Source: Amaurobius ferox
Taxonomy: Eukaryota; Arthropoda; Arachnida; Araneae; Amaurobiidae
Reading direction: 5' to 3'
NCBI GenBank assembly: GCA_951213105.1
Contig: OX578152.1
Coordinates: 97,276,568 to 97,340,567 of the forward strand
DNA length: 64,000 nucleotides
Shown here piece by piece: positions 1-11,931 of the stretch (positions are counted from its first letter, which is position 1; each line of letters opens with the position of its first letter). Both the position numbers and the translations under genes were made by a program. The notes beneath the pieces were generated by a model. It was not told where the DNA came from. It saw nothing but the letters and a program-made list of their open reading frames with translations, and made no database searches.

Positions 1-562
1 CAGTATTCCTGGAACCAGCAGTCTCGTAATAAGTTGTATGAAATAAAGCCCGTAATACAAAAGTGGACTAGTTTCCAATGTAGGAAACTTGAGGTACTTT
101 TAACTCGTTTGCGAATTGGTCATACTCGTTTTACCCACAGACACTTACTTTTAGGAGAAGTTGAACCGTTTTGTAATAGTTGTCAGACCTCAGCAAGTAT
201 CAAACATATTTTAATTGAGTGTACTAAATATAAACAGTTTCGTTTCAAGCATTTTAAGACTTATACATTAAATTTGGCGGAATTGATTGGAGAAAATCCT
301 CATTTGGAGCTTTTCCCATTCCTATTGGACATTGGTTTTTTCCATCATTTTTAACATCACCTTTTATAACCTTTTAGCCATTTTTCATATCATTTGCATT
401 GTTGCACATGTTTCATAGTATTTTCACTCATTATCACTATTTTAAATTATACACGTGTTATCAATACTATTTTATGTATCTCGGTACCATATGTCTGGCG
501 CAGCATATCCTCTTTGGATCTTGTGCCATTAAACCATAATCAACCTCAACCTCAACCTCAAC
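1..562 (+). mobile_element. LINE 3' end (Jockey/R1-type ORF2 C-terminus and 3' UTR)
   Basis: The reading frame is open at the left edge of the window and stops at 354. It shows the post-RNase H tail typical of Jockey/R1-type non-LTR elements: an LTRLRIGHTRFTH block followed by a C-x2-C ... H-I-L-x-E-C zinc-knuckle-like cluster. After the stop, about 200 nt of 3' UTR end in a short CAACCT repeat (540-562), which looks like the retrotransposon's 3' tail. RT and endonuclease would lie left of the window. The frame is unbroken in what is visible, so the insertion may be fairly young. The family assignment rests on remembered motif similarity. Confidence 0.75.
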
Positions 563-604
563 CGAGTGCAACTCCAGCGCACTAACCAATGGGCTACCGC
601 GCCC
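563..604 (-). mobile_element. SINE head fragment (tRNA-derived, family S1)
   Basis: On the minus strand this reads GGCGCGGTAGCCCATTGGTT and onward to CACTCGG. It is the 5' tRNA-like head (A-box region) of the SINE found complete at 22847-23135 and 55421-55709. Only about 42 nt are present. It abuts the LINE tail on one side and a Penelope-like remnant on the other. Confidence 0.7.
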
Positions 605-605
605 T

Positions 606-981
606 TTATGTTTGTTATGTGGATTGTTTTGCTGTTTTTGACCAGTCTAGTGTTGATTTAGACAGTATTCATTTCATTATAAATTCTACTGATTCTTGTA
701 TTTAGATTACCTTAGAATGTAATAGTTTTTTCTCTCTCCTGGATGGGCTGGTCACTTGCAGTAAAAATTCATTTATAAGCATTATTTACTTTAACCCATT
801 TGCAGTTACCTTGCTTCTTAATAATTCTCATCCACTTAATCAGAAACGTTCCCTGTTTAATACTTACGTCTACCATGATATTAATTTATGTTTAATTTCT
901 GACTTATGAAAGTCTAAGCTTGCTTATTTAAAATCCTTAGATTCTTACCTTAGATCTTGTATTCTTATCTCAAGTTGTTAA
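606..981 (+). pseudogene. Penelope-like/GIY-YIG-class reverse transcriptase remnant (palm and thumb)
   Basis: Frame-by-frame reading from 611 gives Y-V-D-C-F-A-V-F, a damaged form of the RT motif C usually read as YVDDCFAVF (one D missing). A segment with SLLDGLVTCSKNSF, then YFNPF and SLFNTYVYHDINLC, follows the order F-L-D / Y-x-K-P / L-x-x-R seen in RTs of Penelope-like elements. There are in-frame stops near 705 and 907 and the frame closes at 979-981. No endonuclease is visible. It is an old truncated copy of a different lineage from the elements at 30-32 kb and 39 kb. Confidence 0.55.
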
Positions 982-1144
982 TCACACTTTTTCCTGATTT
1001 TCTAAGCCCTCATAGACAATGAGAAAAGCATTTAACATTAGCAATATTGTTTCTCTGCCATTCTATCCAAAAAATTAGTCATAATTGCTATAATATATTA
1101 TAAATAGCTGTTGCACACACAAATTCAAAGATAATACATTATAT

Positions 1145-1930
1145 TAAAATGTATGTATGAATGAATGACATGAAGGTGGGTGGCTCCGGAAGAGCCCAGC
1201 ACATCGACCAGAGGTCTATTGTACTACCCCAACAAGTGAAGGTCCTTAAGAAAAGAGACCAGTAGCCGAAGCAAAAATCAGCAGGCACTTGACAGGGATG
1301 TCATACAACTCCCAGGGCTCGATCACATGTCGACCCAAGTGTTCGAACCTATGGGTGGAGAACACCTCACATTCACAGAGAATGTGTACGGCAGTTTCTT
1401 CACTGTATTTGCAGCCTCTGCAAAGCGAATCTTTCGTGACACCCATAATATTAAGGTGTTTTTTAAGGGTGCAGTGTCCAGTAGGGAGCCCGACAGCCCT
1501 TCTGATGCCAGTTCTACTGAGCCTGAATAATTCCTTCTGACGTATGCTAAGGCAATTGCAGTTGAGAATTTTCGCCTGCCTTTGGCCCTTAGTATTACGC
1601 CAGTTTTTGCACTGAAGCTTTCTGAAGATGTCATAGACAGTTCTTCTAGTTAGTTCATTGGGAACACCCAAAGCCGCCTCAGGACCAATAAAAGGAATAC
1701 TTGAGCCTTTCCTAGCCAATTCATCAGCCAGCTCATTTCCTGGAATGCCCGAATGTCCAGGCACCCAGTAGAGCATGACTTTATTATTGCTAGCAATATT
1801 ACACAGTGCATTATAGCACTCCCAGACAAGGGAAGATGTCATAGTAGACTTTCCTAAGGCCATAAGAGCAGCTTGACTATCAGAACAGATAAGAATCTGG
1901 TTGCTCCTATAAAATGTATGTAAAAGCAAT
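1145..1930 (-). mobile_element. LINE 3' part: RNase H domain, zinc cluster and 3' UTR
   Basis: The minus-strand frame 1929-1246 (227 codons) encodes an RNase H segment: CSDSQAAL with the catalytic D, then VPGHSGIPGNELADELAR with the conserved H and D. A C-x2-C-x7-H-x3-C-type cluster follows (CRGCKYSEETAVHILCEC). This is the arrangement of the ORF2 C-terminus in R1/LOA/I-like non-LTR retrotransposons. The 3' UTR continues to about 1145 with a short ATTC/ATGT-rich tail. The 5' end (RT, endonuclease) is missing and the frame is truncated near 1930, which suggests a 5'-truncated insertion. Confidence 0.8.
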
Positions 1931-2068
1931 ATTGCTGACTAATACATTTCAATGTCCACCAGCCAAGTAGCCAGGTTCAGTTTTATTTTTGCAAAGTTCA
2001 CTTTTCTGCGATCAGCTTGGAACAACAAAGTTGATTTGTTCAAAGCTATTTTGCAGCGACATATCTTT

Positions 2069-3694
2069 TCATTTAGTAAGAACATGTGACTTTCCGAGTG
2101 ACATGAGAGCATTCTTCATTATTTGAGCTACAGAAAAGGAAAGACCCTTGTTGAAATCCATTATACCTCTGGCAACTGCATTTTCAACTCTCTGTCTAGA
2201 ACCATTTATTGATTTGGGGCATCTTTTCCAAACCAGACTATGAAGAGACTCATTTCTGTTTTGAGTTTCACTCGTGCTGCACCTTTCTAATAATGAGTCT
2301 GAAGCAAGTCTTTGAAAAATAGGCATCATTTTGCATACTACATCAAATGTCAAAGGAGTCTGTATGCTGGTAGAGTGAGAAACTGGTGTTAATCCCTGTG
2401 CTAATGCTCTATTGTAGAAACACCAGGATTCCTTACGATGTGGGCATGTCTTGTGTTTTGGATGTCTGTCAGTGGAGCTGCATTGATGCAGAATAGCATA
2501 AATATCCTTTTTCATGGCTGATACATTTGTTTTATTTCTTATGATGGCATTTTGATAGTAATGAGTTATTTTTTTTTAATTGTTGTATCTTTGAGATTTC
2601 CGTGTTTCCTACCACCAAGAGTCACTCCCTGTTTCTTTTCTGTGGCAACAAGGTTAAGCAAAGCGGTTCCCATGCATTTCCCAACATTCTTCCTTGACAA
2701 GAGAAACATCAGGGCCATACACTTTCAACTTCTGCAAGGTTTCAAATGTCCTTCAATCACCAACAACAAATTCAACATATTGGAACCCAATATCAGTTGA
2801 TCGATTCCACAAACGCTTTCCCATCTCAACTTCCATTCCATCCAATGCACCAGAATAGTTTTGTTCGCAAAGTGGCAAATGTCTTTCATACCAAAATGCA
2901 TACTCAGCTGTATTTTTGTCTAAATGAGCAACCGCCCTGCATGCATTACAATTTTTGGAAACAACTTCATAGTCAATTATAAAACCTGTCAGTACATCAA
3001 TTACACAGGCAACACCATAATTTGAAGAGTGGCCCCGTGTGTGCCAGGAGGCATCAAAACTAACCACAATGTCGAAAATTTTATCATCACATATAGTTAC
3101 TGAATTTAGTGTAGCATGAGCTTGGCTTACATTGTGACGCACATCTTTCAACTGGCCTTGTGCATTTGTTACAGTTGTGTTATTCATAAATTTCAAATGT
3201 TTACTAAAAGTTTACGAGTTCATGCAAGGCAAATTTTTAAATGAGCAAAAAAGTTCAGCTCTTGCATAACCTTTTCCTAATTCAATAAATGTATGCACAG
3301 ATCGGCGATTTACATCAAAAGTTTTACAGTTATTTGCAGTAGACAATTTGTCCGAATAATTCACTGCAGTTTTAAAGTTACATGTGCACTTAAGGATAAT
3401 ATCTTGTGCAAATCCATAGTTTTTACCAATATCAACAGACAGGTTATTCTTGTTGCAATGTGAACATTTGCAGAGATCTACAATCTGTTGCAAACACTTC
3501 AGCTTGATTAAAATATATTCATTCGAATTATCTGAAAGAATATCTGCTTTTGTTGACAAATCTTTTTGCAATGCTTCTGTTCTTGTCACAATGCCGATTT
3601 TTCTGGAAATATCTGCATTTATATCAGTCATTTTGCATCATTTTTGTTTCATCAGCTCAGCTCTTCTTACTTGAGATTTCCGCTTTCGTCCCAT
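2069..3694 (-). pseudogene. Mutator-like transposase (PF20700-type) with frameshifts
   Basis: The N-terminus is a basic MGRKRKSQVRRAELMKQK peptide starting at 3694, followed by an early stop. The segments 3631-3212, 3196-2753 and 2515-2069 then continue one protein in different frames. Recognisable blocks in order: a treble-clef-like CKCSHC region; FDASWHTRGHSSNYGVACVI with the first catalytic-type D and the W-x4-H-S-S pattern; SKNCNAC; YSGALDGMEVE; a G-x-R-x(2)-L stretch in the 2516-2750 gap; then HKTCPHRKESWCFYNRA and TQNRNESLHSLVWKRCPK. These match the arthropod Mutator-like transposase family. Several frameshifts and stops make it inactive. A probable 5' terminus lies at 4185-4230; no partner terminus was seen on the left. 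Confidence 0.8.
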
Positions 3695-4184
3695 ATTTAC
3701 TATCACAGCTCAAACTTGTGTAAACAAATCACTTAGAATTATATAATTATCACATAAAATATAGATGTATTAACAACAAAATATATTTAATAGCACATTC
3801 AACAACAATAGTCGTTTTCGAAATCGAAATAAATGTCAAATTTTTCATATCAAATATCCAATTTACATTCAGAATAAAATACTATTCTGATAAGATACTA
3901 TTCAAAAGATACTATTACTTCACTTCAGTTCAAAAAAGTGTTAGCTAATATACTTCACTTTGCTACTTCCATCCATCAAAAAGAAACATTATTTTCAACT
4001 GAGAGAAATAGATATGTAGAGGTTTCACTTTCGTTTGTGTATGTTACAATAGGAGACGTAAATGGGTGTGGCTGGTAACAACTTCAGTAGTTCAATTTTT
4101 AACATTGCAATATAATCAGTTCTATTTAACAGAGCAAGATGAATTTGGTGTCATTGGAATCGGAAAATTATGAATTTTTTTTTA

Positions 4185-4230
4185 AACAATAAAACAAAAA
4201 AATTGAGATTTTTTGGGTACCATACCCCTT
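4185..4230 (-). repeat. Probable terminal inverted repeat of the Mutator-like element
   Basis: On the minus strand this begins AAGGGGTATGGTACCCAAAA and runs into an A/T-rich stretch about 490 bp upstream of the transposase start. It contains a GGTACC palindrome. The assignment rests on position and general similarity to MULE ends; I found no matching second end, so it is tentative. Confidence 0.35.
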
Positions 4231-5058
4231 CAAAGCCATATGTCATTGATATATTCATAGAAACTAGCTGAAATTATCAGTTTGGGTGGTACAGCCACTT
4301 GCTAGCAGATTCAATATTTTAATTAACCAATCATTATCTATTATTAAACACTTTTAGCACAGCAAATCACCGCTACTTCTGAAGTTATCTTAAATCAACA
4401 GTATAGACTAAAATAATTTATTAATACAGAATGAGTGATTAAAATATTATTTATTGTAGAAGTAATTTGGAGTGTTTATTTAACTTTGCAAAGAACATAT
4501 ATTAATTATAATCGGTGAAGGATCTACACAACTGGGTTCTTGAAGCACTAAACACAAATAGCCCTTCATTGGAAAAATAAATATGAAATACAAATTTTAC
4601 TTTCCAAATGACCTTTAATAGTGCTTGTAGTAGTGGTTTCTTCATATAAATTCATGAAATTTTGCATATGACATAAAAAAAAATCGACTATTGTATTCCC
4701 AATCTCATTTTAGACTTGGGCTATTTATATAAAAATTAAACTTTGAAAACACATAATTGACTATTATTTGTAATTAATAGTTGAAATCTGACATTTTATT
4801 GCCATATTTAGGAATTGTTATGCATTTATTTTATGGAACACTGATGTAAGAGGCATATAACCTCCTCATTTAACTAGTGTTAAATGCCAGCTTAGAATGA
4901 TGATAAGTTTTATCAGTTTTTATGTTGCACTGTAGAACTTTGTACTAAACATGTGCTAAAGTAAAAAAAATCTGAAAAATGCTTAATAACTAATTCAAGT
5001 AATTAGTAAAATATAAACACAATCGATAAACATTTATATTTATTTGTTTGCCGATCTC
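4231..5058. other. Intergenic, no feature recognised
   Basis: A+T-rich sequence with many stops in all frames. I see no repeat end, RNA gene or conserved coding block. Confidence 0.5.
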
Positions 5059-5573
5059 ATGGGATTTGTTAAAAATACTGTTTTGTTGGTGAAAGATGAA
5101 GCAGGTGCGTTATCTGCTTTATAGCAAATCGGGCACTTATTATAATTAATTCACAACATATTAATAATAAATATCAAAATAAATACAATAAGAATATTTT
5201 AATTCGAACTCCAAGAAAAGGGGGATACAGAAATTTCTTAATTATCCAATATTGTATACATACTTGCTATGTACAAGAGAATTTCAAGGGAAACTTTGAG
5301 TTTTAATTACCCAAATTCTCTTGCTTGATCAAAGCATTTCATTCATGCTTTATTACTGTAAAATTTTGAAGTATGAGAAAGTTTATAAATGCAGTATTGT
5401 GAAATTCATTTTTCTAAATCTTGTGTCTTAAAATATTTTTCTTTGTTTTAGGTGTGAAATTTACCTTTAAAGCCTTATCAGATTTGCCAGACAAAAGCAA
5501 GGAAACGCTTCATAAAGGTTTTAATTATTTAAAAGAGGAAATTAAAAAGCAGATGAAAGGTGCTGGAAAATAA
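5059..5573 (+). CDS. Small two-exon gene candidate, 55 aa, function unknown
   Basis: Exon 1 is 5059-5104: an ATG with G at +4, ending GCAG|GTGCGT. Exon 2 is 5452-5573, preceded by a pyrimidine-rich TTTTTCTTTGTTTTAG acceptor and ending in TAA. The 347-nt intron is phase 1; joining completes a GGT glycine codon and leaves a continuous 55-codon frame. The protein begins MGFVKNTVLLVKDEAG and ends KKQMKGAGK. It is Lys-rich, with a hydrophobic stretch near residues 8-11 and a probable amphipathic helix in the C-terminal half. No signal peptide or membrane span is convincing. Upstream of the ATG the frame stays open only to a stop at 5014 and has no AG acceptor, so this ATG probably lies in the first coding exon. 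I do not recognise the family. It lies outside any repeat I can identify. Confidence 0.5.
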
Positions 5574-8436
5574 TGATACAAAGTACTATAGTTAGAGCAG
5601 AAAAAAGGTGTAGTCTTCTTAGTTTCACAAAACATTAGAATTTGTTATGAAGTTGCTGCCTTTTTGTATATTAAAATTATCATTAAAATCCTGTAAATAT
5701 GCTTATCAGTTTTTAGTGACTTATATTTATTAATTTAAATTTTGTTGCATAAAATTTTATCACAGTTGTTCATTTTATGGAAGTCCTTATTTCATACAAC
5801 AAATCAAAATTTTAAATTAAAGATAAAAATCTTAAACGCATCTAGTTTTTACTTTCCCTACATATCTGTGGTTTGGTGCATAAAGTGCCAATGTCAGTTT
5901 TTATCTAGCCAAGAAAATTGCAGTTGAAATTTTTCATAAAATATCTTTGAATTATTATTAACTTACATGTAATTTACATTTTGTGTATTTTTTTAAGTGA
6001 TTTGTCAATTTTTTTCTAGGAAATTATGGAAAATACATGTAACAATGATAAGGTCATTATTACTAAGACATTACTAAGACCCTTAGCAAAAAAATTCAAT
6101 TGCTAAAAAAAATTCATAAAATCTAGAGTCCATTAAAAAAATTGGCGGTTCTAAGTGAAATACTCAGGGTCATATTCATGGGACAAATTTATGGCGTCTG
6201 TATATGAATTGAATAGTGGTTTGCAGTAAAAACAAGTACAGCTTTATTTTGTAAATGGACCCTAAATTCTTTTAAAAATTCCTTGGTAAGACTGCAGATT
6301 TTTTTTATGTTAGGAATTTTGTTTCATTCCCCTTGCTTTGATTTTAAAAATACAGATGCCAAACTAGCTAATTCTTGCATTAAAGGTTATAAGCCGTAAA
6401 GGGACTATATAAAAAGTTATATTTTTATGCAAATACCGCCTCAATTTTGAAAATATTTTAGACAAACTTTTTTTATAATTCAAAACCATTTTCCAATTAG
6501 AAGTATGTATGCATTTAGCACTAATATCTCAAAAGTTATAAGCCTGATCAGTCCATTTAAAACACCCTCTATATTGTTTTTTTCAGTACAGTTGCTTGAG
6601 AATAAATTAAGATAAATTCACATGCATGATCTATTTCTGCCTAAATCTAGCAATTGTTATTTCATCCCATGGACAGCAGATAAAAATTATTTTTTGTCAT
6701 TACCTGTTTCTGTGTTAAAAAGTTTTAACCAATATCTACAGTGGCATTTATTGCACAAGTACTATTCTATGATATTTTGACATTGACATGCCATTCTTGT
6801 AAGGTGGAATAAAATCTAGTATTGCCATTATTTCCCATTGAAAATATAAATCATTTCAAACTCAGTACCATGCTGAAGTCAATTTGACTAAAATTGAACA
6901 TGGCACTTCTTTCAACATACCACAGATATATAGTACACTATTTATAAGTGTTCAAACACTTACGAAATTCACATATTGTGGATTTAAGGATTACCTTGTT
7001 CCAACTGCATGGAACTAGGTCCATTGAGTTTTGTGTATGCAGCCTGAAATTCAGCACATAATATTTTGAATATTAAAACTAAACTTAATATGTATACTAA
7101 TATTTTGATTACAGATAACATTCACATGGATGTTGTTATCTGCAATGGAAATACTACCCTAATCTGTATTTATTGTATCATGTGTTTAAAGAAGTAAATT
7201 TATCATATTATGTGTCACCTGCATAAAGTTTTTGCTTTTTCATACTATGGTAGAAAAAGTACTGTATTGAAAATTATTGTATCCAAGATTTTGACAAAAT
7301 CCATGTTTTAAAATCTTGTGACCATATTTCAAATGTTTCATTCTGCATTCAAAATGTTTAATCAATCCATAGACAAATGAATGCAGATACTGTCATAAAA
7401 ATTTTAAAAACAGAAGAATTGTTACATTATGTGAAAACTGAATTAGATTGATTTTTCTGTAATTTACATAATTAAAAAATAGGTTATTCAAAATTTAACA
7501 TTTTCATAGCTATTATTCCCCAGAGAAACAATAATCATTTGTCGGTAATGTGTCCACTAAAGATTAATCAGTAATAAATCCATCAATCGTTTCTGTCAGC
7601 GCCTTATGAGGAACCAGAAATTTGAGTTTTAATGAAGTTAGCTTAAAGGCCTGGAACCCAAAATTGTATGAGTTCAAGGTCTTTAATAAAATATGTATGA
7701 AAACCAAATTACTTTAGTGTTTAATCAATCAGAAAGCAAAACATAATCTTTGTACTAAAATGTTTCAACAATTACTTTACATAACTGAACAAACACAGAA
7801 CAGAACGTAAAAATTGTAAATTCAAGCCATTTGGGGGATTGTTATTTTTGGTAATCATTCTTAATTTTAATGCTTCTGATTAAAGTAAAAAATGCTAACA
7901 CGTTTTTCAAAGGTATTTTTACACATGTATTTGTCAGGTATGCACATTCCTTTCTTTGACTTAAAGAAAATGGTTAAGAGCAATGCTACTGAAACAAATA
8001 TTGCATTTTTTTTTCTATCATGCATTCATTTGAGTAAGGAAGTTTACCAAGGATAACAGTCTTACAAACATCAGTTTAGAGAAGTAAATAAAATGAAATA
8101 GCAATTTTCCGAAAAGAACCCTTGTTAGAATTGACATTTACATTGTATTATTTGCATACATTATAATCTTGAAATATAATGTCACCATCAATAGAAATTT
8201 TTATGCAAAGCAAAACATTTTATTTATAACATAATTATTTATTTTATTTAAGCTACTTGAAACTCATTATCTTACAAGGCAGCTCAAACTTTATTGTACC
8301 AAAAATGTTAATTTATTGTAAACACTTGCATATTGGGTAGATTGGGGCACAATATGGGAAAAAACAAATTATATCTCAAATGCAAACAGCAGCAGAAATA
8401 AAATAAGGTTACTATACAATGCTTATATTATCTGTA
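5574..8436. other. Long non-coding stretch
   Basis: The first few hundred bases could be the 3' UTR of the gene at 5059-5573 (an ATTAAA occurs near 5670). The rest is A+T-rich with no coding block, tandem repeat or element terminus that I can support. This is one of the few parts of the window without obvious transposon remnants. Confidence 0.5.
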
Positions 8437-8802
8437 CTATGGAATCAATATTTTTGATAATTTCATTCTATTTCTCTGCAACATAAATAAAATGTAAAGT
8501 AAGAAGGCACCGTACAGGGCCCTACCTGCCCTATAAAGTGCAGCACAGAAAACCTTGAGTTTTTTTTGTGTGTCTGTGAGAGAGAGACTTTTCATTGCAT
8601 ATTTTACATCTTCTTCAACTTCTGTAGGTTTAAACGGACAACTTATCCATTCTTCTCTTTGTACTTTTCTTTTAGAATCTGGAGATTTTGGATTTTTAAC
8701 ATTTAAAACAGATAGTGGTGAAATTTCCTTAATAGCCACCTGCAATTCATGATTTAGAGAATTTTCTGTCTCCTCTTTAGTAGTAGAACACTCTGAACCC
8801 AT
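8437..8802 (-). CDS. Possible coding exon, unknown protein
   Basis: A 121-codon minus-strand frame opens with ATG at 8802. An in-frame stop lies just upstream and no acceptor falls between the two, so if real this is a start exon. The composition is protein-like: an acidic Ser/Thr-rich start (MGSECSTTKEETE), a Lys/Arg block around residues 37-50, then VEEDVKYAMKSLSLTD and KKLKVFCAALYRAG. A good donor, GCAG|GTAGGG, falls at 8526/8525. The exon may therefore be 8526-8802 (phase 1), with the hydrophobic read-through (GAFLLYILFML) being intron. No downstream exon was identified and no family is recognised. It could also be a chance frame. Confidence 0.35.
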   Translation of the reverse strand: MGSECSTTKEETENSLNHELQVAIKEISPLSVLNVKNPKSPDSKRKVQREEWISCPFKPTEVEEDVKYAMKSLSLTDTQKKLKVFCAALYRAGRALYGAFLLYILFMLQRNRMKLSKILIP

Positions 8803-9479
8803 ATGAGGTGTTTACACCCTGATTAGTTATTTTTTATTTATTTTATTTTGTGCAAAGCAGGATGAGACCTTACAAGTTAATGTTTTGACACAATTTTTAC
8901 TAAAAATAGATGTAATAGTGAAAAGAAAATATCCACATATTCAATATTTATTAGTAATCTTTTAATAAAATACATTCATATTGAAAAGTAAATTAAACTG
9001 ATTATGACAAGATTATCACAAAACTCTTAATTTCAAGCAAAAACGCAGGTTCACAGTCAATCTTGTCAATGAAAGTCAAGACACTGAAAGAAGGAAGATA
9101 GCAGTTTCTATTTAGCATATTTGACTGCTAATGACAGCATATGGCAAACTATAATCACCCTGGATCTCTGTACCATGGCGGTCCTCTACCCAGTTCAGCC
9201 TTTTGCATAAAAAATTGCTTTTTATGACTTTTTTTACAAACTAATTCATTTTGTATAAACATCAACTTCATATAACAAAAATCAACTTCTACATAATTTT
9301 TTTTTACAAATGAAAATTGGAAAAATGATAATGCAAATACACATATATAATTATATATATATATTACTTCAAATTATAATTTTACAATATCAATCCATCA
9401 TATTTTAAATTTTTACTCTTTAAAAAGATGCTATTTACAATCTAAGCAGTTTCAACTGTTTTCTTGGAGTAGTAAATAA
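8803..9479. other. Intergenic, no feature recognised
   Basis: A+T-rich, with a short (TA)n run at about 9346-9363. No gene or element end was seen. Confidence 0.45.
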
Positions 9480-10640
9480 AGGGGTTTCCTTTTGTGACTA
9501 CTTACATCTGTCTATTTTGAAATACCAACAAAAATCGGCCATCATATGTTTATTCCATCATCTTTGATACCTTTGCTCCATTTCTTTTATATCTTTGTGA
9601 AATATTTCACCTGGGTTCACATTTATTGCACCTGAACTTTATGGGGAAATAGTCTAAATGAAAATATACGAAATGGATTTTGATGCTCATATTGCATCCT
9701 AATAACTTGAATTTCTATAACATACCAGCCATGATTTCTTTATAATTGGAACTTCTCAGTTACTAAAAAATAGATAAAATAGCATTTGGAAATCCATTCC
9801 ATGCTTCTCTTTCCAAATCTGTCATACTCTGCTCAAAATGGAGACCTTTTGTCAGTTTTCTTATTTGAGTTCCATCAAATATTCCTTCTTTTATCTTGGC
9901 ACTAAACAGGGAAGGAATTTAACACAAGGTATTGAAACATTTTCCACTTTTATCCAAAGCTTTCACAAATTACTTCATGAGCCCTAATCTGATATGGAGT
10001 AATGGTAGTAGCACTGTCTATGGGCTCGCTGTGAACTATTACATTTTTTTTTGCCTGGAATCAATGTATTTCTAGGTAACTATGTTTTTTGGACCCAATG
10101 CAAGTCTCTGCTTTTGCTATCGCATTTGCATCGGAAGCATGAAAATTTTATATGTCCTTGCTGACCCAAAACCATAGCAATGATTTTCAAGTCCCTGCAT
10201 ATTAACCAATTGTGTTCATCACATTTTATTTTTCTAAACAATATTTCCATAAGTTTCATATATATGAAATATGTAACTGAAATAGAAGACAATTGATTTC
10301 ATTATGTAATAAGACAGCCTTTAAACTTCTTTTAGGCAAGTTAATAAACAAATGCAAATCTTCTGAATCATATGGGATATCTCCTAATCCATGAATCAAA
10401 TTTGATATATCATTGCGATAAACTAAGGAATCGTCATTTGTAAAAAATTGTATAAACTCTTATTCACAATTTCTGTAACATGTAAAAAAGCTTTAATATA
10501 AGTTTATTTCTCTTTCAATTCGAAACCTAATATTTGAGCATTTTCTTTTGTAAGTCCTAAATCCCGAACTAAATCATTTAATTCTTTTTGATTTATCAGT
10601 TGGGGTCCACTTTCCTCTATAATAAAGTCTATCTTTGGCT
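9480..10640 (-). pseudogene. Decayed transposon-type ORF (CRDLK...GQQG family)
   Basis: Read on the minus strand, three blocks occur in the order of a protein family that is multi-copy in arthropod and cnidarian genomes. Near 10600-10500: LINQKELNDLVRDLGLTKEN and AQILGFELKEK. Near 10210-10085: NWLICRDLKIIAMVLGQQG followed by a CFRCKCDSKSRDLHW zinc-like motif. Near 9620-9545: NPGEIFHKDIKEMEQRYQ with W-N-K and MADFCWYF after an in-frame stop. The intervening frames are full of stops and shifts. I recall this family as an uncharacterised, repetitive ORF usually found with transposons, but cannot assign a superfamily. The copy is certainly inactive. Confidence 0.6.
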
Positions 10641-11688
10641 TGGCTGGATAAATCAGGTTCTAAATCAGATGACACATCAATACTATCCAAACACTGCGGT
10701 GGTACAGGTACATTTTTACCATGATCAAGAGGTTATATGGTTAATTTTTATTAGGATAAAAAAAAATCTTTGCTTTGTTATATATTGTATCCTGAAATTT
10801 TACGCATGCAAAAACAACAGTCATAATGATTTTACTGTTCACACCAAACCATGAGTATTCCAAAAGGCAGATGCGTACTTTCTTAAAGACCAGTTTGTAA
10901 TTTTTCTACGCATCGATATACAATATATGGAGCCCAAGATTTGTCCTGGTATCTTAATTTTATGCATGCCAAATTACAAAAGATATACTTTTTAACAAAT
11001 GTTGTTCCTCTGTTTCTTCAACATGTATTCTCCACAGATATACCAAAATAAATTCAAATCATTTTCACATCTTCTAGATGAACTGTTTTTGCTAACCATT
11101 ATTACTTCCAGAATATTAAAATACATGCAAATAAATTCTATTTAAAACTGTCAGAAAATAAAATGCTTAGAATAAGAACTTTCATTTCATGTGTGGTGTT
11201 CTAAAAATAGAGTTTAAGTAAATTTCCTTATTTCTCCATTGCAAAATACCACCAGCATCTTCTATATTTATATTTCATAGCATATAATTTATTATATTTT
11301 TCAATATTTCTTAAAAACAGTTTTTACTTAAAAAAAAAAAAAACCTAAAGAGGCACCACAGACTGATTTTTAAAATGAATATGTTTTGAATTTATTAAAA
11401 AATTATATATAATGGACAAAAAGTAAGGTTTGTTTCAAACTCACCATGCCAAACTTCATATAAAGCAGTCAATATTTTCCAAACAAGAAAATGCAGGTTG
11501 GGTTGTATAACTATTAGTTTGCAGATGCTAATAACTAATTGGCTTTGCAGTTGTAATACATAAACTTCAACTCTACAATGCATAATAGTGATTCCCAATA
11601 ATAAAAAATGTACTCTAGTTATGATTAAAATATTTTCTTAATAGAGTAATTTATTTAAACACTAAAATAATATTTTAGCATGTATCGA

Positions 11689-11719
<31 letters not shown>

Positions 11720-11923
11720 GTGAACCCTTCTTCAGCACTGTTGAGCCAGCCCCCTTAATTCATTTCTGGCTATGGCCCTGGTAAAATGTCCCCCAAGATT
11801 CTGGCTATGCCTATGTATGAATGCTACAGATTTTAGAACATTAGTATAAACTCTTCTCAAGGTATATAATTCTTTTGATAAATTTATTTGACAAAATATG
11901 TGATAACATTAAAAATGTAGTAA
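10641..11923. other. Intergenic; short AT runs only
   Basis: A-rich run at about 11331-11342 and a (TA)n tract at about 11697-11720. No coding or element signature recognised. Confidence 0.45.
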
Positions 11924-11931
11924 GTATCCTC
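11924..11931. repeat. Left target-site duplication of the Merlin element
   Basis: gtatcctc abuts the left TIR. The partner is gtatcctt at 12778-12785, with 7 of 8 bases identical. Confidence 0.8.

Noticed and set aside
1289..1634. Additional frames over the LINE RNase H region
   Set aside because: Antisense or shifted shadows of the minus-strand RNase H frame.
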